From JACCZZ01 sp044227805 (lineage in GTDB: Bacteria; Bacteroidota; Bacteroidia; Chitinophagales; UBA10324), in the NCBI GenBank assembly GCA_044227805.1, contig JBGAWA010000005.1, forward strand, positions 1 to 64,000: a stretch of 64,000 nucleotides of DNA. Direction: 5' to 3'. This document shows, in pieces, positions 8,547 to 16,527 of this stretch; position 1 is the first letter of the stretch; every line of letters begins with the position of its first letter. The position numbers and the translations under genes were made by a program. The notes beneath the pieces are model-generated. The model did not search any database and was not told the DNA's origin. It saw nothing but the letters and a program-made list of their open reading frames with translations.

Positions 8547-9419
8547 ATGAGTCATCCACCTACCTTCACTGACTGGATTTTACTGGCGCTGCTGGCGCTT
8601 ATCTGGGGCAGTTCCTTTATACTGATGAAAAAAGGGTTGGAAGTCTTTCAACCTGAACAGGTGGCGGCACTTCGTATTGTGATTACTGCCACAGTACTGC
8701 TACCCATAACCGTGCTACATCTCCGGACCGTGCAAAAGGAGAAGGTCAGGTACATTGTGCTGCAGGGTTTGTTTGGCAATTTTATTCCAGCCTTTCTGTT
8801 TACTGCCGCGCAACAACACATCAACAGCTCACTGGCGGGCATTCTTAATTCGTTGTCCCCCGTTTTTGTGCTGCTGCTGGGCATCCTTTTTTTCAATACC
8901 GGTTATACGTTTTGGAGAATCGGAGGGATGACGGTGGCATTTGCCGGTTCCATCCTCTTGTTGCTTTTTCAGGATGGCAGCGGCATACAATTCAAGGGCG
9001 CCTATGGCTGGCTGATTGTGCTCGCAACGGTCTCCTACGGCATCAGTTCCAACATCATCAAAAAATTTCTGCATGATGTAAAACCTGTCACGATCAATGC
9101 GCTGGCTTTTTCCTTCATGCTGCTTCCGGCACTCCTGGTCTTATACCTGACACATCTGCCACAGACCTTTACAGTAAATAACGAGTCACTTGCCGCACTG
9201 GGTTACATTGCCCTGTTAGGCATCGTGGGATCAGGTGTTGCTTCCATTATCTATTTCCGGTTGATTCACCATACAACGGCTTTATTTGCATCGTCAGTAA
9301 CCTACCTCATTCCAATTGTCGCTTTGTTTTGGGGCCTTTTGGCAGGGGAGTCCATCGGCCTTATCGACTATGCCGGTATGGCGTTGATTCTTTCCGGTGT
9401 TTACCTCGTGGGGAAATGA
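8547..9419 (+). CDS. EamA-family (DMT superfamily) transporter
   Basis: 290-residue inner-membrane protein of the drug/metabolite transporter superfamily, with two EamA repeats of about five hydrophobic helices each. Family signs are WILLALLALIWGSSFILMKK in the first helix and the conserved proline-rich ends of each repeat (SLSPVFVLLLG and SVTYLIPIVALFWG). The ATG at 8547 is chosen over the upstream GTG at 8457 because the family begins only a few residues before the WGSSF helix. Substrate unknown; relatives export amino acids or metabolites. A decayed repeat fragment separates it from the convergent RidA gene. Confidence 0.92.
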   Translation: MSHPPTFTDWILLALLALIWGSSFILMKKGLEVFQPEQVAALRIVITATVLLPITVLHLRTVQKEKVRYIVLQGLFGNFIPAFLFTAAQQHINSSLAGILNSLSPVFVLLLGILFFNTGYTFWRIGGMTVAFAGSILLLLFQDGSGIQFKGAYGWLIVLATVSYGISSNIIKKFLHDVKPVTINALAFSFMLLPALLVLYLTHLPQTFTVNNESLAALGYIALLGIVGSGVASIIYFRLIHHTTALFASSVTYLIPIVALFWGLLAGESIGLIDYAGMALILSGVYLVGK

Positions 9420-9450
9420 GTTGTAGTAAAATTGCCTTTTCTCTTTCGTT

Positions 9451-9540
9451 GATCCCGGATTTACCAATGGAAAAATCCCTCTTCGCTGCGACGGGAAACT
9501 GCTACCGGCGGGCTGAAAAGCAATTTTCCATCTCGCCGTA
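9451..9540 (-). repeat. Tri-hairpin repeat, right-part fragment (K)
   Basis: On the minus strand this reads gtcgcagcgaagagggattt followed by a loop and aaatccggga, the right module with hairpin 3 of the repeat described at 14289. The clear part is 9451-9492; traces of the long-stem right arm (tagcagttt) continue to about 9540. It lies 3' of the minus-strand RidA gene and in its direction. Confidence 0.6.
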
Positions 9541-9546
9541 ATGAAA

Positions 9547-9927
9547 TCACCGGCAGGCAATCATCGAAATCTCAACGTTCACATTCAGGGGCAACCCGGA
9601 TACGGCTACTGTCTCTCTGGCCGGGTAATCGCCCGTGAAGAAACTTCCGTAGACTTCATTCACGGCGGCAAACAGTTTCATATCGGAAAGAAAAATGGTG
9701 GTCTTCACCACCTGTGAGAAGTCATAACCGGCAGCAGACAATATTGCCTGCAGGTTTTCCATCACCTTCCGTGTTTCGCTGGCGGTGTCAGCGGTAATGA
9801 GCTCGCCGCTAATGGCATCCTTGGCAACCTGTCCGGAGATAAACAGCATATCTCCGGTATTCACAGCCTGGCTGTAAGGCCCGATAGGTGCCGGTCCTTT
9901 ATCGGTTACTACAATTTGTTTTTTCAT
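9547..9927 (-). CDS. ridA: RidA-family reactive intermediate deaminase
   Basis: 126-residue RidA/YjgF/YER057c/UK114 protein, normal family length. It begins KKQIVVTDKGPAPIGPYSQA, and the C-terminal signature YPARETVAVSGLP carries the conserved arginine that binds the carboxylate of the imine substrate. RidA trimers hydrolyse 2-aminoacrylate and related imines released by PLP enzymes in the cytoplasm. The ATG at 9927 is used; the longer frame to 10044 would add 39 residues with no family similarity and would run into the divergent promoter region of the next gene. Confidence 0.95.
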   Translation of the reverse strand: MKKQIVVTDKGPAPIGPYSQAVNTGDMLFISGQVAKDAISGELITADTASETRKVMENLQAILSAAGYDFSQVVKTTIFLSDMKLFAAVNEVYGSFFTGDYPARETVAVSGLPLNVNVEISMIACR

Positions 9928-10048
9928 GACAGTGGTTGATTGAAAGGGAAAAGATAGCACTCTTTTCTCGCTGATAACAAGGGCCGTTACGATGATTGCA
10001 AAAGCCTCAACAGTGTCAATCATCAGGAAAAGATTATCCGCCAACGGT

Positions 10049-10056
10049 TACCTTTG
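10049..10056 (+). promoter_or_regulatory. Bacteroidota -7 promoter element before the 3HCDH-like gene
   Basis: TACCTTTG is an exact TAnnTTTG match. It lies 29 bp upstream of the TTG at 10085 but inside the frame that would start at the ATG at 9992. A start of transcription near 10063 would exclude the 9992 start, which supports the downstream TTG. Confidence 0.4.
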
Positions 10057-10084
10057 CAGGCACCATCGAATTCATCCTGATTCC

Positions 10085-10783
10085 TTGAAAATATTTGCCA
10101 CCGGACATCCAAGACGCCTTGCCGAATTGAAAGAAAAAATCGGTACGGCTCATACAGTGCACCTGCACGAAGGTCCCGGTGCAGCAGCAAGCCTATTAGA
10201 TGCATTTGATCTCTTGTTTGATCTTAGTTTTGATGACAACCCTTCCGGACTTGCTGCTTATGCAGTTCTTCAAAACAAACCGGTGTTGGTTTGCGCTGTA
10301 AAAAAATCACTCACGCAATTAATTTCGCTTTACGATGGTGATATAGGTTGTCACCTCATTGGTTTCAACGCACTGCCTACGTTTATTAATCGTTCGAGGT
10401 CAGAAGTTTCCTTTTTAAATGATGCCGCTGCACATGCATGGCAACAAATATCGCAGGCCCTTGGCTGGGAATACGATACGGTGGAAGACAGGCCGGGCAT
10501 GGTTTCTATTAAGGTAATAGCCATGCTGATTAATGAAGCTTGTTTTACACTGGAGGAACAGACTGCCAGTATGCATGACATTGATAGGGCCATGAAACTG
10601 GGACTTAATTATCCATGGGGCCCGTTTGAATGGTGCGACCGAATTGGAGTCAAGGAGGTATATGAAACGCTGCAAGCCATTGCCGCTGCTTCATCAGATG
10701 CCCGCTATAAGATTTGTGAATTGCTGAGAGAAAAGTACCTGTCGCAAAAACCATTTTACATACACACCACCAATCTTACTTAA
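10085..10783 (+). CDS. Degenerate 3-hydroxyacyl-CoA dehydrogenase-family protein
   Basis: 232 residues from the TTG at 10085, where LKIFATGHPRRLAELKEKIG looks like a natural first strand and helix. The second half is a good 3-hydroxyacyl-CoA dehydrogenase C-terminal domain: EDRPGMVSIKVIAMLINEA, then DIDRAMKLGLNYPWGPFEWCDRIG. The N-terminal half has the shape of the Rossmann domain but no GxGxxG loop, and the catalytic-histidine region reads IGFNALPTF where active enzymes have G-H-F-F-N-P. The protein may therefore not be a classical NAD-dependent dehydrogenase. An ATG at 9992 in the same frame gives 263 residues. The next gene follows after 4 bp, so the two are probably cotranscribed. Confidence 0.75.
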   Translation: MKIFATGHPRRLAELKEKIGTAHTVHLHEGPGAAASLLDAFDLLFDLSFDDNPSGLAAYAVLQNKPVLVCAVKKSLTQLISLYDGDIGCHLIGFNALPTFINRSRSEVSFLNDAAAHAWQQISQALGWEYDTVEDRPGMVSIKVIAMLINEACFTLEEQTASMHDIDRAMKLGLNYPWGPFEWCDRIGVKEVYETLQAIAAASSDARYKICELLREKYLSQKPFYIHTTNLT

Positions 10784-10787
10784 CAGG

Positions 10788-12140
10788 ATGGAGGCAAAAC
10801 AGTTGCTGATCTATTCACCTCGCGATTCGCCGCGGTTGCAGTACACACTGCAATTGGTGTTCTTTCAATTGCTGGGTGTGGCTTATGAATTCACTGTTGA
10901 AGGGCAACGGTACGCCGCTTATGATGGTCCCAAACTAATTTACGGGCCGAAAAATACAGGCGATGGCGTATTCATTTACGCGGATGAGCTGTTGTTTACC
11001 GCAAACATCCAACCGCCCATTATTCATACAGGCAGCTTCCGGGATATTACCACCCTTTTTCATCACGGTCATGAAGCAGCACTTCCGTTTGATCCTTTTG
11101 CTGCCGCATTTTATCTTGTTTCCAGGTATGAAGAATACCTTCCTTTTCAGGGAGATGCGCATGACCGGTTTCCTGCAGAAGTGAGCCTGAACTACCGGCT
11201 GGGATTTCACCAGGTGCCGGTGGTAAATCACTATGCGCTTTTTATCCGGCAACAATTGCTTCATTATTTTCCTGAAATGATTTTTCCCGGAAGGAACTAT
11301 CAATTTCAACTTACCTACGATATTGATATGGCTTTTGCCTTTCGCGAAAAAGGATTGCTGCGGAATGCCGTCAATCTGTTGCGATCGGCAATACTGCTGA
11401 ATGTGCCTGCATTAGTCACGCGTTTGAAGGTGCTTTGCGGTTTTGAACAAGATCCGTTTGACACATTCGATTACCAGCGGTCGTTGCATGATCAGTTTAC
11501 GATGCAGCCCGTTTACTTCTTCCTGCTCGGAGATCACAGTCGTTATGACAAAAACATAAGCTGGAAGAATCCTGTGTTGAAGCGGTTGGTGCAAGATATT
11601 TCCGGAAAGTATCCAACCGGCATACACGCCAGCTACGCCTCAAACCGCTTTCCCGGAAAAATAACAACCGAAAAAGAACGGCTCGAAAAAATCAGCGGCA
11701 GAAATGTCTTTCGAAACAGGCAACACTATTTGAAACTGAAGATGCCTGTCACCTATCAGAGGCTCCTGGCTGCAGGCATCACAGAAGACTATACCATGGG
11801 CTATGCATCACAAACAGGATTTCGTGCCGGTATTGCATCCGCATTTTATTTTTATGACCTGCAAAACGAAACATCCACGAACCTGTTGATTCACCCTTTT
11901 GCGGCTATGGATGCGGCCCTGTTTTATCATCTTAAAATGGATGCTTCCGCTGCATTGGCACAGGCAAAACACCTTGCCGATGAAGTCAAAAAAGTGAATG
12001 GCACTTTTACATTTCTAGCACACAATGATCTGATAAGTGATCAGGGGCCTTGGCAAGAATGGCGGACGCATTTCGAAAAACTGATCTGCTATTGTTGCGC
12101 TACTGCTGAAAATAATCAGGGAAACTTTATTCAATCGTGA
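10788..12140 (+). CDS. Polysaccharide deacetylase-family protein (DUF7033-type N-terminus)
   Basis: 450 residues. The N-terminal about 170 residues resemble the DUF7033-type region found before polysaccharide deacetylase domains in Bacteroidota. A deacetylase-like (NodB-fold) half begins around FQLTYDIDMAFAF, where the first D of the YDID motif would be a metal ligand, and later segments SRYDKNISWKNP and TGIHASYASN fit the same fold. Histidine ligands are less clear than in canonical CE4 enzymes, so activity is not certain. It starts 4 bp after the 3HCDH-like gene and is followed 54 bp later by upp. It may act on a cell-envelope sugar, but nothing here fixes the substrate. Confidence 0.75.
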   Translation: MEAKQLLIYSPRDSPRLQYTLQLVFFQLLGVAYEFTVEGQRYAAYDGPKLIYGPKNTGDGVFIYADELLFTANIQPPIIHTGSFRDITTLFHHGHEAALPFDPFAAAFYLVSRYEEYLPFQGDAHDRFPAEVSLNYRLGFHQVPVVNHYALFIRQQLLHYFPEMIFPGRNYQFQLTYDIDMAFAFREKGLLRNAVNLLRSAILLNVPALVTRLKVLCGFEQDPFDTFDYQRSLHDQFTMQPVYFFLLGDHSRYDKNISWKNPVLKRLVQDISGKYPTGIHASYASNRFPGKITTEKERLEKISGRNVFRNRQHYLKLKMPVTYQRLLAAGITEDYTMGYASQTGFRAGIASAFYFYDLQNETSTNLLIHPFAAMDAALFYHLKMDASAALAQAKHLADEVKKVNGTFTFLAHNDLISDQGPWQEWRTHFEKLICYCCATAENNQGNFIQS

Positions 12141-12194
12141 TGCTGATTTCGGAAAACCGTTACCTTTCGAACACGAACCTCCTTTCTCCCTCTT

Positions 12195-12848
12195 ATGCCG
12201 GTAATTAATTTAAGCGACACCCACTCTTTGGTGAGTCAGTTCCTTTCTGAAATACGTGATGCAGCCGTTCAGAAGGACAGGATGCGATTTAGAAAAAACA
12301 TGGAGCGATGCGGAGAAATTCTGGCCTATGAGATAAGCAAAGTATTACCCTACCGGGAAAAAAAAGTCATCACGCCATTGGGTACAGCTAATGTTCCGGT
12401 ACTTGAATCTCCTCCGGTGATTGGTGCCATTTTAAGGGCAGGCGTTATTCTTCACCAGGGAATGCTGAATTATTTTGATCATGCTGATAATGCATTCATC
12501 TCCGCTTACCGCAAGCATCAGCCGGATGGGACATTTGAGATCCTGCTGGAATATGTATCGTCTCCCAGCTTACACAACCGCATACTTATCTTAGCCGATC
12601 CTATGCTGGCCACAGGCCAATCGATGGTAAAAACGATGGAACAGCTTTTTGCATCCGGTCAGCCACGGCATATTCACCTTGCCTGTGTAATTGCAGCACA
12701 AGCCGGCATTGACCTGGTGTTACAGCATTTTCCCGAGGTTACTATTTGGGCATGTGCCATAGATGCTGACCTCGATGAAAAATCATATATCGTTCCCGGA
12801 TTAGGCGATGCAGGAGACCTGGCGTATGGTTCTAAAATGCAGCATTAG
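12195..12848 (+). CDS. upp: Uracil phosphoribosyltransferase
   Basis: 217-residue cytosolic enzyme that converts uracil and PRPP to UMP in pyrimidine salvage. The PRPP loop ILADPMLATGQSM (about residues 131-143) and the C-terminal uracil-binding segment YIVPGLGDAGDLAYG are diagnostic. IGAILRAGVILHQGM fits the conserved RAG loop. Length is slightly above the 208 residues of E. coli Upp. Probably cotranscribed with or read through from the deacetylase-like gene 54 bp upstream. Confidence 0.96.
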   Translation: MPVINLSDTHSLVSQFLSEIRDAAVQKDRMRFRKNMERCGEILAYEISKVLPYREKKVITPLGTANVPVLESPPVIGAILRAGVILHQGMLNYFDHADNAFISAYRKHQPDGTFEILLEYVSSPSLHNRILILADPMLATGQSMVKTMEQLFASGQPRHIHLACVIAAQAGIDLVLQHFPEVTIWACAIDADLDEKSYIVPGLGDAGDLAYGSKMQH

Positions 12849-12965
12849 CCTGCTAAAAATGTTAAAATTGCATTTGCTTGTAGCATTTTAATAAAACTAT
12901 ACTAATTTTAGAATCCTTTATTCCGAAACGGTCCGGCATAACTGAGAACTTAAACCGATTGGTAG

Positions 12966-13991
12966 ATGAAAAAAACTATACGCTTCACTTTTGCTTTACT
13001 GCTGGCAATCACCACTGCAGTCAGTGCGCAGGATGTACACTTTTCGCAGTTTTACTATTCACCGTTCACGCTCAATCCGGCTTTGGCTGGATCAATGGAT
13101 GGACAATATCGTATAGGCGGTATTTACAAAAATCAATGGGGCAGTGTTTCATCACCTTATGTTTATTCCACTCCTTCTGTATTCGCCGATTTCAAATTGT
13201 TTGCCGGTGGGTATTCCTACAATTACCTCGGACTGGGTGTATTATTGCTGAATGACAAATCAGGCGATGGCGGTCTTTCCAACATTACCGGCATGTTGTC
13301 GGCTTCCTATCACCAGGCATTGGACAGAGAGGGAAATTATCACATCGCTGTCGGATTGCAGGGTGGTTTCGTTCAGAAAAAAATCGATTTCGGCAAGTTG
13401 GATTTTTATGATGAGTTTGATGGGCTGGGATTCAATGGCATCACATCCGAACACTTCGATTATTACCAGATCGGTTATGCTGATTTTGCTGCCGGCGCAT
13501 CCTTTGATGGAATGGTTAGCCGTTCCAGCCGTGTGCAATTCGGGGCTTCTGCGTTTCATCTTACCACCCCTACGGAATCTTTCTTTGTATCCAGCGATAA
13601 CGTACTCAACATGCGTTATGTAGTACATGCCAATGCCACTTTTGGAATCAATAACAAGTACTACATTTTTCCTTTCCTTCAGTACCAGATGCAGAACAAC
13701 GATAATGAATTTGTGCTGGGATCCAATTTCGGTATCAACCTCAACAGCAATCCGCGCGGTTTGCCCAGCGTGTTCTACATTGGTGCCTTCAGCCGTGCCG
13801 GTGTTGACCTCATTCCAACTATTGGTATCATGATGAAAGGAGTGCAGGCCGGCTTAAGCTATGACGTTACCACATCCAGCGATTTAAGTGCCGCTACCAA
13901 TGGTAAAGGCGGTTTTGAACTCGCCATCGTTTATACGGGCAACAATCAGCCTCCCCGCCACTACAAGAGGATTTATTGCCCTTCTTTCTGA
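12966..13991 (+). CDS. Type IX secretion membrane protein, PorP/SprF family
   Basis: 341-residue outer-membrane protein of the PorP/SprF family. After a signal peptide ending ...TTAVSAQ, the mature N-terminus DVHFSQFYYSPFTLNPALAG is the family hallmark, and the rest alternates like a beta-barrel (YRIGGIYKNQWGSV, GLGVLLLNDKSGDG). PorP/SprF proteins work with the T9SS, including gliding adhesin secretion. Many Bacteroidota carry several paralogues next to large adhesin-like genes; here no such partner is adjacent, so which cargo it serves is unknown. The T9SS-sorted protease at 56081 shows the pathway is used in this genome. Confidence 0.95.
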   Translation: MKKTIRFTFALLLAITTAVSAQDVHFSQFYYSPFTLNPALAGSMDGQYRIGGIYKNQWGSVSSPYVYSTPSVFADFKLFAGGYSYNYLGLGVLLLNDKSGDGGLSNITGMLSASYHQALDREGNYHIAVGLQGGFVQKKIDFGKLDFYDEFDGLGFNGITSEHFDYYQIGYADFAAGASFDGMVSRSSRVQFGASAFHLTTPTESFFVSSDNVLNMRYVVHANATFGINNKYYIFPFLQYQMQNNDNEFVLGSNFGINLNSNPRGLPSVFYIGAFSRAGVDLIPTIGIMMKGVQAGLSYDVTTSSDLSAATNGKGGFELAIVYTGNNQPPRHYKRIYCPSF

Positions 13992-14288
13992 TTGTAACGG
14001 ACTATTGATGCTTTGCGACACCGTGATCACGCGGTTGGCGCACTTATGCAGTTGAATAAGTGAGGCGGTTCAATCAAACATCTTTCAATTTTAAATCCTC
14101 ATTTTTCAATGTATAGCAACAATGTGTTTCACTCCGAAACAGTGGTGTAAAATGCGGTTTCGGCTAACAGTTTGCGCTCTTGCATTCCGATGGGATTGTC
14201 AGCCTCTGCCTTTCTACGAAGATCCGCTTTCAAAAATACACAGCAACGTCAAACGGAACCCGAGGCCCCGCCTGACGCAATACCACTG

Positions 14289-14450
14289 TTAAACCCACAT
14301 TTTGCAGTTCAAAGCGGCATCGGGTTTAACCCCGACGTAGAGCTGCTTAGGGTTTGTGAAACATTTTCTTTTCTTGACAAATTGAGCAAACCCTTAGCAG
14401 CTCTAAGTCGCAGCGAAGCGGGATTTTTCCACTGAAAAATCCGGGTTAAA
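14289..14450 (+). repeat. Tri-hairpin repeat, reference copy (B)
   Basis: Reference copy of a 162-bp intergenic repeat. It starts TTAAACCC and ends GGGTTAAA, an imperfect terminal inverted repeat. Inside are hairpin 1 (CGGG/CCCG around TTTAA); hairpin 2, with 17-nt arms at 14340-14356 and 14387-14403 pairing at 16 of 17 positions around a 30-nt A+T-rich loop; and hairpin 3, with perfect 9-nt arms at 14421-14429 and 14434-14442 and loop CACT. No T run follows hairpin 3, so it is not a standard terminator. It sits between the convergent PorP/SprF and NTF2-like genes. Bases 13992-14288 of the gap hold only a doubtful left-module trace (14090-14135). Confidence 0.93.
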
Positions 14451-14460
14451 ACGGGTCTTA

Positions 14461-14952
14461 TTATTTTCTGGGTGCGGTCTTGTTAAACATGTACCGGGCA
14501 ATTTTCCAGTCATCATTTACTTTTTCAAACACAAACAATTCTCTATTCGCTTCAGGAACCGTATCGCCTGTTGCGCGAATCAATGTTGTGCCTTTTGAAC
14601 TGGTAACAGCAAAAGCCATATTTCCTTCTACCTGAATTTCTTCAATGAAGAATTCAATATTCAGCTGGATTTGTGAAAAGACAAATTCATATGATTTTAG
14701 AATTCCTTCTGATCCAACTCCGGATGGGGCTTCTGTTGGCATAAAAATCCCATCCTTTGTGTATAAAGACTGAGCTAATTTTGCATCTGAAGTATTTAGT
14801 GACTTCTGATACTCACTTAAAAGAGTTTCGATTCTTTGTTTTTCTTGCTTATCCATTTTTTCAGTTGTGTTGATTTTTAAATCTGAATTTTCGTTTTGAA
14901 CACATGAAATAATCACTGTCATCATTAATACGATTATCGTTATGCTTCTCAT
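14461..14952 (-). CDS. NTF2-like (SnoaL/DUF4440-type) lipoprotein
   Basis: 163 residues with a lipoprotein signal (MTVIISC, cysteine at residue 17) followed by a cone-shaped NTF2-like domain: LLSEYQKSLNTSDAKLAQSL, the tyrosine-acidic YTKDGIFMP, and the closing strand VFEKVNDDWKIARYMFN. This is the pattern of SnoaL/DUF4440 (SgcJ/YybH-type) proteins, which bind or convert small molecules; the substrate cannot be predicted. The start lies 1 bp after the NmrA-like stop on the same strand, so the two are translationally coupled. Codon use is A+T-richer than in the neighbouring genes. Confidence 0.85.
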   Translation of the reverse strand: MRSITIIVLMMTVIISCVQNENSDLKINTTEKMDKQEKQRIETLLSEYQKSLNTSDAKLAQSLYTKDGIFMPTEAPSGVGSEGILKSYEFVFSQIQLNIEFFIEEIQVEGNMAFAVTSSKGTTLIRATGDTVPEANRELFVFEKVNDDWKIARYMFNKTAPRK

Positions 14953-14953
14953 G

Positions 14954-15838
14954 TTAGTTTTGATTTTGCTTAATCCATTCCACTAAGGAGGTAAATTTTC
15001 CTGTCGAAATTTCATTGGCCATTCTAATTTGGGTATCCGAATTGGGTCCCATATAAGTGCTTTCTTCGAAATAAGAAAACATTTGAGTAAGTTCTTCAGC
15101 ACCTTTAAATGGAAACTTTGAAAACACTTCGCCAGGAACGTATGTAAAACTATAGTCCTTACCATTTGCTTTAAAAGCTGATATGATATCATCGAAACTG
15201 TAGCAACCTGCCGCAAGTGATAAGTAATTCCCTTTACCAACTTTTTCAGGGTTTAAAAAGGCACCCGTAACCACTTTTCCCAGGTCATTGATGTCTGCCA
15301 TGTGTATTACCTTTTTTGAAGGGTCAACCGGAAGTGCCCAGCCCAATGACCCGTCTTGTTGCTTTTGGGCGCCTAATTGGCCAACCAGGTTTTGAAAATA
15401 GAATGGAGGCTGCACAAAAGTGTAATAGGTGAAACCCGCTGTTTTCACTATTTCATCTACCCTTGCTTTTCCGGTAAAATGCGGTACTTCAAATTTGCCC
15501 TCGCTAATCGCTGCAACATTGGGTAAGGTAGACCAAATGAAATGAGTGACATTCGCTTTTTTTGAAGCCTCTATTGCATTTCTTCCTTGTTTTGGTTCGT
15601 CGGCTCCTTCCCAAAAATTTGTCACTACAAATACGCCATAAGCGTCCTTAAAGGCATTTGCCAATGAATCAAGGTTCGTCAGGTCACCTGCTACAACTTC
15701 ATCTGCATTTCCATTGTATTTATCCGGGTTTCGGGTTATAGCTCTTACATGAAAAGAACCTTCCTTTTTTAAAGCGTTTACAACGCCTTTACCTTGAAGC
15801 CCCGTTGCTCCTACAACGGCAATTATTTTCTTTTCCAT
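14954..15838 (-). CDS. NmrA/HSCARG-like NAD(P)-binding protein
   Basis: 294 residues of the atypical short-chain dehydrogenase (NmrA) group. The dinucleotide loop VVGATGLQGKGVV is at about residues 7-19, followed by VRAITRNPDKYNG, whose arginine fits NADP preference. The family's VVTNFWEGADEPKQGRNA and HFTGKARVDEIVK segments are present, as in HSCARG redox-sensor proteins. It may reduce a quinone-like or enone substrate or act as an NADPH sensor. It is the middle gene of a minus-strand trio with a Crp/Fnr regulator upstream; two palindromic boxes lie in its leader. Confidence 0.88.
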   Translation of the reverse strand: MEKKIIAVVGATGLQGKGVVNALKKEGSFHVRAITRNPDKYNGNADEVVAGDLTNLDSLANAFKDAYGVFVVTNFWEGADEPKQGRNAIEASKKANVTHFIWSTLPNVAAISEGKFEVPHFTGKARVDEIVKTAGFTYYTFVQPPFYFQNLVGQLGAQKQQDGSLGWALPVDPSKKVIHMADINDLGKVVTGAFLNPEKVGKGNYLSLAAGCYSFDDIISAFKANGKDYSFTYVPGEVFSKFPFKGAEELTQMFSYFEESTYMGPNSDTQIRMANEISTGKFTSLVEWIKQNQN

Positions 15839-15906
15839 ACTGTGATGTTTTTAAAGTTTAATTACAACACAAAGATCCGGAAGGCGGGAGGTTTCTGCTT
15901 ATAAGG

Positions 15907-15939
15907 TATCTTAAGAAATAATCTTACTGTATCTTAAGA
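15907..15939 (-). promoter_or_regulatory. Paired TATCTTAAGA boxes, candidate operator of the NmrA-like gene
   Basis: TATCTTAAGA occurs twice, at 15907-15916 and 15930-15939, 23 bp apart or about two helical turns. Each contains the perfect 8-bp palindrome TCTTAAGA. The boxes lie between the Crp/Fnr gene and the NmrA-like gene, and the second one overlaps the regulator's stop codon. The spacing and symmetry suit a dimeric regulator, most simply the adjacent Crp/Fnr protein. There is no direct evidence of binding. Confidence 0.45.
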
Positions 15940-16515
15940 TTCAACGATTCTCCTGCGAATGGAGCTGAGAAATTCGGGTGTTACGCCAAGGTATGACGCA
16001 ATTTGAACATTGCTTATTCTGTTAAAAAAGTGTGGGTATCGTTCAACAAAATCAAGATATCGTTCTTCAGCGGTAGAGCTTATGTTCTGTAAGATTCTAT
16101 TTTGCATACTAACCATGGCGTTTTCAGCCAGAACCCTGAAAATCCGGTTGAATTTGGGATACGTTACAAATAGCCTTATTTGATCCTCCTTATTACATTG
16201 AAGAATAATGGAATTCTCCATTGCTTCAACATTAAGTTTGCTTGGCTTTTCTGAATGGAAACTGCCAAGGTCGCCAATCCACCAATTTTCAACTGCAAAC
16301 TGAAGGTTGTGTTCTTTGCCTTTATCATCAACCATATACATTCTGAAACAGCCCTCCACAATAAATGTATTTTTATTGCATATATCACCTTCTTGCAGGA
16401 TGAACTGCTTCCGTTTAATTCTTCGTTCTTTAAAAACTTCTTCTACACTTAATTTCTCGTCCTCATCCAAAGGCAGAAGCTTTTCAAAATAATCTATTAA
16501 AGGTTTTGTCGTCAT
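15934..16515 (-). CDS. Crp/Fnr-family transcriptional regulator
   Basis: 193-residue Crp/Fnr-type regulator. The N-terminal cyclic-nucleotide-binding-like beta roll runs from about 25 to 115 (QFILQEGDICNKNTFIVEGC, then FRMYMVDDKGKEHNLQF). The C-terminal helix-turn-helix follows (ISNVQIASYLGVTPEFLSSI, then RRR). No cysteine cluster for Fnr-type iron-sulfur sensing is seen, and the cAMP-contact residues of Crp are not conserved, so the signal is unknown. This short form is common in Bacteroidota next to single redox or NAD(P)-binding genes that it probably controls, here the NmrA-like gene 95 bp downstream. Confidence 0.92.
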   Translation of the reverse strand: MTTKPLIDYFEKLLPLDEDEKLSVEEVFKERRIKRKQFILQEGDICNKNTFIVEGCFRMYMVDDKGKEHNLQFAVENWWIGDLGSFHSEKPSKLNVEAMENSIILQCNKEDQIRLFVTYPKFNRIFRVLAENAMVSMQNRILQNISSTAEERYLDFVERYPHFFNRISNVQIASYLGVTPEFLSSIRRRIVES

Positions 16516-16527
16516 TTTAAATTCGTT

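Noticed and set aside
14421..14442. Hairpin 3 of the repeat as an intrinsic terminator
   Set aside because: The stem is A+T-rich and is followed by CGGGTTAAA, not a run of T, so it does not meet the usual criteria; a processing or protein-binding role remains possible.
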